Below, in pieces: positions 40,301 to 48,740 of a DNA stretch of 64,000 bases; position 1 is the first letter of the stretch, and every line of letters starts with the position of its first letter. Made by a program: the position numbers and the translations under genes. The notes below the pieces were generated by a model that had not been told where the DNA came from, did not search any database, and saw only the letters and a program-made list of their open reading frames with translations. The DNA comes from Nematopogon swammerdamellus (Eukaryota; Arthropoda; Insecta; Lepidoptera; Adelidae), in contig OX336340.1 in NCBI GenBank assembly GCA_946902875.1, forward strand, positions 21,281,566-21,345,565. The letters are read 5' to 3'.

Positions 40301-43300
40301 AAATCTTAAAAACCCCCCCATCCTTAAAAAGTCAAAAATAATTTCCGTTTAATTAAAGGAGTCGTGGAACAGCTAAGTAAATAAAATATAAAAAGTCAGA
40401 GCTGCGCGGGAATTTAGGTAGCGGTCCCCCGACTCCTTTAAGTAAGTAAATAAAAAATATTTTTGACTTTTTAAGGGTCGGGGTTTTAAATTTGTAATTT
40501 AACTTTCTAGTGCCCCATAGCCAGTGAAGCTGGGACCCTTATAAAATTGGTCAGGTGTCTGTCTGTCTGGTCTGTCGCACGCGCTCTCCGACGTGATTAT
40601 TCCGGAACATAAAGTTCAATAAATATACTAATGTCCTTACGACATGAAAAATATTTTGAAGGTTATACCGGTTTTTATTATATGGACTAGGCGGACCTAA
40701 AAAAGGCAGCCGGGAGTGGATGGATGAGATCTCGTGTCGTGGTGTGCCTTGGGAGATGCCTATGTTCAGCAGTGGACCGATACAGGCTGATGATGATGAT
40801 GATGGAAATGATTAAGAAAATGTCTGCCGAACCTTTTTGCGTGTGAACAACGTTCTTTATGTTAGTCTATTTGGTGACTTGAGGACGGACACTCGGGGAT
40901 AACCAATTTCACCTGGAATGATATGTCGGTCCGACTTAAGTTCAATAGAAAACTTTCCACTATTGAGACATCGTGTGATGCATTATTACTAATGAACTGA
41001 CATACCGTTCTATTCATTAATGAGATAATTAACATCTTGTACTCGTACATATATGTGTGTTTGAAGAAAATATCTAGGATTTTTAACCATAAATTGGCGC
41101 GAAGACCGGGAGGACTGGAGGAAAATGGAAGAGGCGTATGTCCAGCAGTGGATGCGTACATGCTTACTGTGCGTGTGTGTGTGTGTGTGTGTGTGTGGCC
41201 CGGTACTTGAAAAGAATAGGCCCACTGACTGCATCTATCTCCGTCAACCAGCCAATATCACCTCCGAGAAGGTAGGTATCATACCGGAGAATTCCCTTTG
41301 GTTTGCTGGTTATACTGGACTAGAGGAGTACACAGCCGAGGCTGCTATCCGGCCATCTTACATCCAGTGGGACGGTGTTACCAACCCAGTCGGCTACAAT
41401 TTGGTAAGGGGCAAGGGAAGGGAGCTACATTTTTTCACCACCTCTAGCGTGATCTGTGATAGTTTTCGTCAGGCGTAGAGTGGGTCATAGGTACATCAAA
41501 TTGTTCCCCTTCATAGTCGATATTAACTTGTTGGTTCTCCACCGTGCGATCAGCAGATATGCTATAATATAACAGCAGACTGCTATAATTTTTCAATAGA
41601 CAGTCGTTAGTTCAATTTCGTCACCAGGTTGATGACGTAAGCTGCTATAAACTGGTAATTGGCACTTAGAAACAGTCTTCAATTTACGAACACTCCTTGG
41701 CTTATTGTATGGAATGAATCTCTGGACTGAATCTCTCCCCCGTGCATGTCGTGAAAGTCGACTAAGGGATAAGGACAAGATGCCGTGCTAAAGGGCGACA
41801 GGCTAGCCGCCTCTTGGCATGGTCCTTCCACCGAGTCATGCAGCAGGTGGGTCTTCGTGCCTTACTTGCTCCTTGATCTCTTGTCTGAATACTTTGCTAA
41901 ACGTACTGGTCGGTGTTGTGCTGTAATGTATCAGAGCCCTTGCAGCACAACAACGATTACTCTGCTTGCCCAAATTGTCGGGATATAGCGTTTGGTATGT
42001 GTGTGTGTGTGTGTGGAATAAAACATGTAAATTGTTATTGTTACAGCGTGGCCGTTTTGGACAAAGCTGGCCGTGGTGGCGGTGGGTTTCACCGGCGGAG
42101 CTGTCTTCATGTACATTCAGTGTCGCCAGTACCTACATCTCTGCAACCGTTGGCGTGCGCATAACAGGTGCGCCTACAGTTGTTGTTCGTATTTGGTCCG
42201 CGCTTAAGCCATTGTGGGCCTTTCGCGCGTCCTACGGCTTAACTCCAACCAGCCGAGTTCTTCCAGGAGGCGGCACACTCTCTTTGGATCTTGGCACGCC
42301 TCTCGAAGTGTAGTAGGGCCTCCCAGCTCCTTCGCCCTTAGCTCTGCCACCTCCTCGCACTTCAGCAGCACTTGGGTGGGTGTCTCGTCCGCCTGCAGGC
42401 ATGCTCTGCACAGTGGACTGTCCGTTAGTGCGCCTACAGTTTAATTGTTTGTGTAATGCGCGCACTAATTTTACCGGTAAGACAGTCCTTTTGGCTCTGT
42501 CGCACAAATTGACTCCAGTATCGTGCGAGAGAGATGGAATATGTAGCACACTGGCGGTCACGGCGAGTGGATTATGCAAGAAAACTAAAATTCCACACTG
42601 CACTCGGATTCGTCATATTTTAACATTTAACATTTAGCATTTTAGCGAAGAAGAACTGGCGAGAAACTTCGCTGGATACTTTTTTTTTTTACGTTCACTT
42701 AGTCTACATTTACAAAAATGTTTGCCCCTGCCTAGTACGAGTCATCACTATTTCTAAAAAAAATATCACAAATCAGATATCTCCTGATAAAGCGAAGAGT
42801 ATTTTTGTATTTCCAATCCGTACAACTAATTGCTCAAAAGTGACAATGTCAATAATATATTTATAATTCAAACTCAGAACAGTTCAGAGAAGTGGTTAGA
42901 TTTTTCTGGCTCTCAGTGGCACTTTAGATGCCCTGACGAACAAACTACGGAACTCGATTTGGATGTAACCTAATAAAGATAGTTACTATGGGGCTACTAA
43001 AGTCCCATCAAAACAGCAGAAATAAAATATATTTAGAATTTTCGAAAGTTTTATTATTACAGACAGGGATAAAGCAGTCCCTTATTGTTGTATAATTAAT
43101 GCAAATTTGAATCATATTTATTACCAAATAATGTTGAATGTTTCTGTAATTTATGTTGAAAATCATAGTTTAAATTAGAAATCTTTGAAAATATGTTGGC
43201 AACTTTCAGGATTTTACTCATACAAAACGCCCCAGATAAGCTAAGCGTCACGCCACCGTCGCCCGTCGTGCACCACATACCGATGCACTCGGTGCGGTAC

Positions 43301-44119
43301 AAACGCGAGCGCGAGCGCAGCAGTCAGGGCCAGGTGGTGGCCAACATCGAGAACGACCCGCACAACTCGAGCAACGCGGCCGTCGCCGCAGTCTCCCCGC
43401 GCAACCTGCAACAGCTGCACGTGGAGCATCACTCTCGAGAGGAGTCCGCCACCGTCGCCGCCGGCCGGGACGACTGCCAAGAGGAGGACGAGAGCGGCGG
43501 CTTCGAGACCTACACCTTCAACCCGTACCGCCGCGTTTCCTCCGTCAACGAGCACAAACCGCACGCGGCCCGCACGCCTGACGCCGCCGCGCACAAGTAC
43601 ACCGACCTGCCCGAGAACAGACGCTTCTCCGACACCCGCCTCGTGCAGAGCTTCAACCCCGCGCACGTCGCCCCCCCGCCGCCGTTCAACACCTCGCACA
43701 CCGTACACCATATAGTGAACGAGCTGACGTTCCGCGCGCCGCCGCCAGCCCCGCGCTACTCGCCCGCCCCGCCGGCCCTGTTCGAGCCGCCGCCCGACGA
43801 GGTGTACCACATCGCGGACCCGCTGGAGGCGGAGGGCGGGCAGCGGAGCGCGGGGCTGGAGCGGCCGCAGGTGTCGGACATCGAGTTCGAGCTGGTGCCG
43901 CAGCCGCTGGACCCGCTCGAGTTCAACATCCGCGAGATGCTAGAGCTGGACGCTCGCTCGGCGCAGCGCTGCGACCGCTCCGCGCTCTCGCTGAACCGCG
44001 AGCAGGCGGCGGCTCGCCGCAAGCCCTCCCCGCCGCCTCCGGACCGCGCCGTCTTCAAGTCACTCCCCAACCTGAGCGCCAGCTGCGAGAACCTCCTGCC
44101 GCCCAAGTCGAGCTCCTGA
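34320..44119 (+). CDS. MARCHF8: MARCHF8-type membrane RING-CH E3 ubiquitin ligase, 5 coding exons
   Basis: Exons 34320-34539, 37198-37319, 39576-39720, 42047-42167, 43210-44119; 505 residues. The RING-CH zinc finger is complete as C4HC3: Cys53, Cys56, Cys70, Cys72, His80, Cys83, Cys96, Cys99. Two transmembrane helices follow (about 128-150 and 170-188, with the family signature [17 protein letters not shown]). The long polar, Pro-rich cytosolic tail (about 300 residues, one GC-rich exon) exceeds that of human MARCHF1/8, as in the fly homologue CG4080. Family role: ubiquitinates membrane receptors and directs them to endosomes and lysosomes. The ATG at 34320 has A at -3; the frame is open upstream without ATG. 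Exon 2 ends in a GC donor (GAG|GCAAGA). Retaining intron 1 would add about 25 residues and remove the second half of the RING. Confidence 0.93.
34655..34870 (+). repeat. GGTTCCGTA-type element interrupted by a SINE B tail
   Basis: AAGCCTACGCAGTATGTCTG, then a minus-strand SINE B end (about 34680-34770), then TGTCTGTCCTACTGCTGTAT and GGTTGAAATTTTCACAG. Confidence 0.65.
35005..35280 (+). repeat. Family C repeat
   Basis: Complete plus-oriented copy from the GTATCATGACAATCGGGGTA start to the GAGAGATGCAGTTGGG end; the hairpin is partly decayed. Confidence 0.75.
35281..36459. other. MARCHF8 intron 1, no gene recognised
   Basis: A MITE-like end TATACAGGGTGTCCCAGAAA lies at 36141-36160. Overlapping open frames at 35679-36027 have no recognisable product. 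Confidence 0.45.
36460..36740 (+). repeat. Family F repeat, fuller copy
   Basis: Shared end block (AGAATAGCCCCACTGCATCT, GCGACTAAGGG), then a unique body with GAAGACATAGGCTGGCTTGG and GCCTAGAGCCAACCCC, ending in (CAA)n. Confidence 0.7.
37198..37319 (+). CDS. MARCHF8: MARCHF8 exon 2: second half of RING-CH
   Basis: Acceptor TTTGCAG; encodes [14 protein letters not shown] and [12 protein letters not shown]. The donor is GC (GAG|GCAAGA), phase 0. Confidence 0.93.
37345..37875 (+). repeat. SINE A pieces split by AT-rich sequence
   Basis: A middle part (CTGTAGGTCCCTTCCCTTGC to CTGGATGTAAGATAG, 37347-37436) and the body (GCATAGCAGCCTCCGCTGTG onward, about 37737-37875) are separated by about 300 bp. 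Confidence 0.65.
38205..38400 (+). repeat. GGTTCCGTA-type element fragment
   Basis: AAGGTTCCGTATCGATACGG, a TCTG microsatellite, and TGATGGCGGATATGCCACC. Confidence 0.65.
38400..38957 (+). mobile_element. Two non-LTR retrotransposon C-terminal fragments
   Basis: At about 38430-38523 a frame reads [20 protein letters not shown] then a stop, a common LINE ending. At about 38680-38957 a second reads [15 protein letters not shown], and after a stop [18 protein letters not shown], the post-RT Cys/His region. The related minus-strand fragment is at 57905-58150. Confidence 0.7.
39010..39500. repeat. Family D repeat with a tRNA-like stretch
   Basis: Minus strand 39194-39265 has TGGCTCAATGG and GGTTCGATTCCC, tRNA-derived promoter boxes without a pairing acceptor stem. 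Flanking words (GGTGGTTATAAAAAA, AGCGCCGCTAAAGAAGTTTT) recur at 52140-52660 and 59205-59360. Confidence 0.65.
39576..39720 (+). CDS. MARCHF8: MARCHF8 exon 3: first transmembrane helix
   Basis: Acceptor TCTGTGCAG; encodes [13 protein letters not shown], then a hydrophobic run ending [14 protein letters not shown]. Donor G|GTCAGT, phase 1. Confidence 0.92.
39729..40505 (+). repeat. Element E second copy with family C nested inside
   Basis: ACCCGCGACGAAAAAAG at 39731 to the GT-rich part, interrupted by a minus-oriented family C copy (about 39790-40070), then GGCATCGTAGCTCCCAAACG and the fold-back end mirrored to about 40505. Confidence 0.7.
40690..41165 (+). mobile_element. Decayed RTE 3' end fragments
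   Basis: 40690-40805 resembles the end of the 7919-8461 element (AAAAGGCAGCCGGGAGTGGA, GTGGACCGATACAGGCTGAT and an ATG-repeat tail). 41095-41160 resembles the end of the 9730-10000 type. Confidence 0.6.
41210..41430 (-). repeat. SINE A body, minus orientation
   Basis: Contains CCAGCCAATATCACCTCCGA, GCTGGTTATACTGGACTAG and GTCGGCTACAATTTGG, the reverse complement of the body at 11740-12010. Confidence 0.75.
41735..42000 (-). repeat. Family C repeat
   Basis: A minus-oriented copy ending 47 bp before MARCHF8 exon 4, with hairpin halves GGTGTTGTGCTG and CAGCACAACAAC. Confidence 0.75.
42047..42167 (+). CDS. MARCHF8: MARCHF8 exon 4: second transmembrane helix
   Basis: Acceptor TTGTTACAG, encodes [20 protein letters not shown] and then [12 protein letters not shown]; donor AG|GTGCGC, phase 2. 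Confidence 0.93.
42185..42430 (-). mobile_element. Non-LTR retrotransposon C-terminal fragment in MARCHF8 intron 4
   Basis: The minus-strand frame reads [20 protein letters not shown], then [13 protein letters not shown] and [12 protein letters not shown], typical of the Cys/His region after RNase H in Jockey-like elements. Confidence 0.75.
43210..44119 (+). CDS. MARCHF8: MARCHF8 exon 5: cytosolic C-terminal tail
   Basis: Acceptor ACTTTCAG (phase 2), starts [18 protein letters not shown], which continues the vertebrate-like RVIxVQN pattern after the second helix. GC-rich (codon third positions mostly G/C), with Pro-rich stretches and an acidic segment [19 protein letters not shown]. The stop is TGA at 44117-44119, followed by an in-frame open stretch of 14 codons. 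Confidence 0.9.
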
Positions 44120-44164
44120 GGTCCGGCTACGCTGCTGGTGTACCCCGACGACACCATCTACTGA
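44120..44164 (+). other. In-frame extension after the MARCHF8 stop
   Basis: In the same frame, 14 codons (GPATLLVYPDDTIY) and a second stop TGA follow the first TGA. The content looks protein-like and could be the ancestral C-terminus reached by readthrough, or lost by a CGA-to-TGA change. This is inference. Confidence 0.45.
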
Positions 44165-44607
44165 GCCTCCGCCGCGCCGCGCCGCGCTGCGCTGCGCCCC
44201 AGTGAAGTTCGCTCGCGTCGCTGACGAGTGGGCGGGCCGCCGCCGGTATCCGTGGGGACGCTCCATAGATAGCTCCAATATATTAGAATGAGAGGAATGT
44301 AAATATTAGAGTTTGGAACCTGTAAATAGATATTTTTTGACTCCTAGAGAACTCAAGTTGAATATTGTTTAACGATGTGAGTTAAATGCTTATGCGTTCG
44401 TTCGGTTGTTTGTACGAGAAGATTTGTTATTTCGGAAGGAGATCTGCATTCGGCTTCGAAGTTACGGAGCGTGGTGTCTCTCTGTTGTAATCTCAGGTTA
44501 TTTGTAAGGTGATGTGAATTTTAGGATCTGACATGTTCTGCTATATTAGAACATTACGAGAATGACACAGAATTATTTTTTTATCTAATGACAAGAAGTT
44601 AAATAAA
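44165..44607 (+). other. MARCHF8 3'UTR with poly(A) signal
   Basis: AATAAA at 44602-44607 is the first good signal after the stop and is followed by a T-rich stretch. Confidence 0.6.
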
Positions 44608-44739
44608 CAAGCAATTTTATTGTTTAAGTATTAACAAAAACACCTGTTTATTCGTTTTCAAGCAGTGAAATATTAATGTTTCCTATAACATTTTCCTGCT
44701 CAAACATGATCTTTTAGCCCTGGCATGCAATGAGCCACT

Positions 44740-44880
44740 TTAGTCTCCGGCGACTATAGTATTTTCGCAATTATTAACCAACTAACCATATGAAATATAG
44801 AAACAGTATGAAAATACAGCATAATGATAGCGAAAGGACTATAGTCGCCGTAGACGGAGAAGTGGACCGTGCGCGCCAGG
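44740..44880. repeat. Inverted repeat, possible small MITE
   Basis: CCGGCGACTATAGTATTTTC at 44747-44766 faces GGACTATAGTCGCCG at 44838-44852, with CACTTTAGTCT / AGACGGAGAAGTG further out. Confidence 0.6.
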
Positions 44881-46249
44881 ACTTATTCTCAGATGGAATA
44901 GGTAAATTTTAAATTTGAACCTTAGCCAGTTCGAAAAATATTCAGTGTCATCCTCGTACTATGTTAAAAAAATCCAAAGATGATAATATCTGCCGAATGC
45001 TAAACGCAGCGTGCAATATAAGAGCTTCACAGTCTATAGGTACTTATATATTATAAATGTACTGAAATTATTTGCCGACATTAGGACAAGCGAAGAATAA
45101 AATGGTAGCAGAATATTATGTATTGGTTGGACCGATACAGGCTTGCTCCGAGGTGGCTACCCCACCTTTAATTTTATAGGTATGAATATTTTTATTTATT
45201 TATTAATAACAATTGATTTCTCGAATATAGGCCTGATTAAATTAAATTAATTTTTAAATTTAGGTTAGAAAAATTTGGGTGCTAAGGAATTGTTTTCTGA
45301 AAAATTCCAGTTAAAAGGAAAAGCACCACAAACAGCTGATGATATAGTCCTTCTATTTGAAGCTGACCTACTGGTCTGTCCCGATGATTTTTAGCGATTT
45401 TTGCATAGACTCTGCAAACTTAAGTCATAGACAACCTGGTAACGAGATGTAGAGTCCTCCTACTACTCACAGGCTTAAAAGACGATCTCATTGTAAACAG
45501 ATGGTAGTAGATTTGTCCACCACTCTTGTATGTACAGACGGCTCAAAAAGAGCAAATGTATCTGTAGAACCTGGTCGCATGTTTCACAAGTTGCTGTTGT
45601 CCCACGAAACGAGCTCCCAAGGAGCAATGATTCTCGCAACCCGTTGGCTAAGACGCTGGTAAAGTACCGCTTGTTCGCTAAAGTTCTAAAAATAATAAAA
45701 AAATTCAATAAAATCTGCTTGAATCCACCCTCGTTTAAAGCTATTCGTTACAGCTTTCACAGTGGTCAGACGTGAATGTCTTAACCGCTCAGGTGTCGGC
45801 GAGACGCAAGGGGGCCTGAAGTGTCGACCGGACGAAATCGTCCCGGCGCTGCGGCTGACTTTCAGCATTAAAATACACCCTCTTTGGATATGGCGATAGG
45901 GCTCATTATACTTCTAAATAAAGGTGAAGATATGCCCTACTTGATATGATTAAAATTGTTGCCAGCCTAGAGCAAAGAATGTACGGACTACGGTTGTTTT
46001 CGAGACTTGGTGACTGATGCCATGGTCGCTCGTGAATTGGGCGCGCCGCCACCACAAATAAAGGTCCACATGTACTTCAGTCAGCGTTAATTTGTTCACT
46101 GCTGGACAGACCTCCGACTTAGGGCTAAGCGTATGCGGCACAGCCACAGACAACGCAGACATCGTAGCTACAGATTTTGCGTGAGGCAGGTGATGCAGAT
46201 GCAGCACTCTGCGTATGCAGTGTATTTTCATCTGTTGTAGCAAGTGAAA
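44881..46249. other. Intergenic, nothing recognised
   Basis: Between the convergent MARCHF8 and Zasp66 genes. A scrap of RTE tail (GGACCGATACAGGC) lies near 45128. Confidence 0.5.
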
Positions 46250-46350
46250 TGAAGGGAAGCACTGACATGGCACCTAGTTCACCCGGTGTTATGGGCTGAG
46301 ATCACAGATGTTGTAGGTGATGTAGCCAACCTTGTCAGTTTCCATAAAAA
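46250..46350 (+). repeat. SINE B 3' part
   Basis: GAAGGGAAGCACTGACATGG, CCCGGTGTTATGGGCTGA and GTCAGTTTCCATAAAA. Confidence 0.75.
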
Positions 46351-46435
46351 AATCAGAATGGGTGAATAATCGGGGTGACCAGAGTTATATAGAAATGGCT
46401 CACTTCTCACAAGTTCAATTATTAGTTCTTCCATT

Positions 46436-46885
46436 TTGCTAATAAATAAAAAAAAAATACAAGAAAAAAACTCAGAGCCGCGTTGCCTGTGCGCAGAAAC
46501 TGTACACTTAGTACAACTCGAAGCAAGACACAGGAACTGCGCAAAGCAAGTGCGAGCCTGTGCGTCACGCGCCTGCCGAGCAGCATACACAGGTTCATAC
46601 ATGCCTGTAGAATACAAAATCTGTGCGGCCTGCGCCGCACAGATCTACGTGGCGCAGACATCTCTGCCCGCCAGCATACGCCAGCCCCTAGTCTCACCTG
46701 GCGTGCTTCAACATGTCAGCCTACCTTTAAAGCAGGCAGACATTTTCTTACCTGGAACAGCACCACGTCTTGTTCAATGGGATGCGACATCTCCAGTTTC
46801 TCCTTGGACTGTTTGTGTTGTCAAACCTATTAATGACACACTTGCAGACCTACATGTTGAAAGTCTCGGGACACATGCTCGGTAG
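46436..46885 (+). CDS. Unidentified open frame, possibly a repeat or pseudogene
   Basis: An open frame of about 149 codons, Cys- and Ala-rich at first (CAKQVRACASRACRAA, KICAACAAQIYVAQ), then LPGTAPRLVQWDATSPVSPW and VVKPINDTLADLHVES before the stop at 46883. I recognise no domain. GC content is higher than its surroundings, and there is an internal palindrome (GTGCGGCCTGCGCCGCAC). It follows directly on a SINE B tail. It may be an unknown transposon fragment; a real exon cannot be excluded. Confidence 0.2.
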   Translation: MLINKKKIQEKNSEPRCLCAETVHLVQLEARHRNCAKQVRACASRACRAAYTGSYMPVEYKICAACAAQIYVAQTSLPASIRQPLVSPGVLQHVSLPLKQADIFLPGTAPRLVQWDATSPVSPWTVCVVKPINDTLADLHVESLGTHAR

Positions 46886-48653
46886 AAGTTCCACATCCTA
46901 GCGGTGCGACAAATCAATTACGTTGAGAAACAATTGCTTGTGAGTGCGATAAGGTTGTACAAGTATGTGTGCGCTTATTGAGCTGTTTTTACGAGTGCAT
47001 TCCCTTGTTCTCACTGATATGTTCCTCGTGCGTTGAATGTATAAGTCTGTTTTTTTTTTATCAGAGACCTAATTGACATTTCCTGGGTTGCCTATTTTTG
47101 GCATTTGTGGTGATGTTGTGAATGGAAAATAAATTAATCGAATAATATTTTTTTTTAATAATTGCCACAATTAAAACAATAATATAGTAATATCTTAAAA
47201 CATCTTACTTTTGCTTTCTTTTATAACTATATCAGATTAAATTTTTTTTTTAGACATGAAGATTGTTAATAAAATACGTGGTTTGAATATTAGTAGGAAG
47301 GTGATTTTTAAATTTAAAGGTAAGTATATAAAACATTCAAAATAACTGAAACCCATCTCTAGCAAAATGAGCTGCCACCATTGTTTGACATTTGTGTAGC
47401 TGTCAAAATGGTCTCTTGAATTATAAAATGCAGAGTACCTACAATACATTTTTTTTATGAGAATGAATGGCACACCTTACCCTACCTACATGTGTCTAAA
47501 TTCACAAATACTTAACTAAATGTTTTTTGTTTGTTACAGTTAAGTCAGTTATTATGTTTCAGACGCATTCTCTTGCAACATACAACTCTCCGAATCTCAT
47601 AATTTCAAATTTGCATTTCTCGATTTCCTAACGCCTGCTTTGATTGGGTTTTGAGAAAATGTTAGCTCTCTTTCTGTCACTGCTCGTTTTGGTCACACGT
47701 AGGCGGCAAGTACGCGATATACTTTGTTAAGAAATAAGTAAAATGTAAAAAAAATAACAAGTTTGCCAGAACTGCTAACAATTGTTTTAACAACGTATCT
47801 GTATACTTTATTATCACACCTAGTCTCTAAAGATCTGTACATAAACAAAATATTTATTGTTTTCCGTACACTCTATTAGGTATAACTTGTAAAAATTGTG
47901 ATATGTTTTAGAAATATTACTTTTACATTGCTCAAATTTGATTTCGCTTCTTCGACAGTGTGTACTTATTTGTTTATGGAAATTGTAAGACTGTATTTTT
48001 ATGTTGTTGTGTATTTTAAAATAGTTCACAGTTAATAATATGTTATTTTCAAATTTAATATGGGTTTTTCTTCCTATGTTTTTTTTCTTTTCTTTTGTTA
48101 TTATAATGAATTAGGTTAGCTTGGGTACATTTCTCATGACATAACAGAGTCTTAGGACGCTAGGTTTGTGAAGGTATATAAGTAAAAACACAACCTACAT
48201 AAAAATAAATAATTTAATTTAAAATGTTGATTTCAATTGCGTAGCTCACTTGACAATAATCACTGAACATGATGTGATCATTCATTAACATTGACTAGAT
48301 ATACACTCTCGCCTTTGTTCTGTAGACACAGGTATACATAAACAAATTGAAAAAAAAAGAACAAAATCAACACTTAGTTTTAATAAATTAAATTTCTACT
48401 TATAATAAATTTATCGATATCTCTAATATCCGAGTAGTTGATAAATACACTGTAAAAATATTCTCATGTTATAACTGTAATATGTTAATAGTATTTAGAC
48501 AATCCCTAAATAAATGGGGTTTTATATTTTTTTAAACAACATTAAACACCTTAAATTTGATTTAGTTTAGTCCGCGCTAAGGAAAGTAATTTTCGTTATA
48601 AAAAATAGCACCATATGTTTTCACCTAAGTTTATAAGCAACCAGACTTTGTGT
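46886..48653. other. AT-rich intergenic sequence with the presumed Zasp66 3'UTR
   Basis: The right part should be the Zasp66 3'UTR. No other feature was recognised. Confidence 0.5.
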
Positions 48654-48740
48654 TCAAAATTCACTGTCACCCAGGACGTTGTACATGAGGCGTTTGAAGG
48701 AGTTCGACTGTTGGATCGACTCTTCTGTCAACGAGTTGAC
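48654..48740 (-). CDS. Zasp66: Zasp66 last exon
   Basis: Acceptor GTTGCAG; 28 codons then TGA. Contains the conserved C-terminal motif SNSFKRLMYNVLGDSEF. Confidence 0.85.
   Translation of the reverse strand, partial: VNSLTEESIQQSNSFKRLMYNVLGDSEF

Noticed and set aside
43241..44278. Long antisense frames over MARCHF8 exon 5
   Set aside because: GC-rich coding sequence keeps other frames open; only the plus frame continues the conserved MARCH protein.
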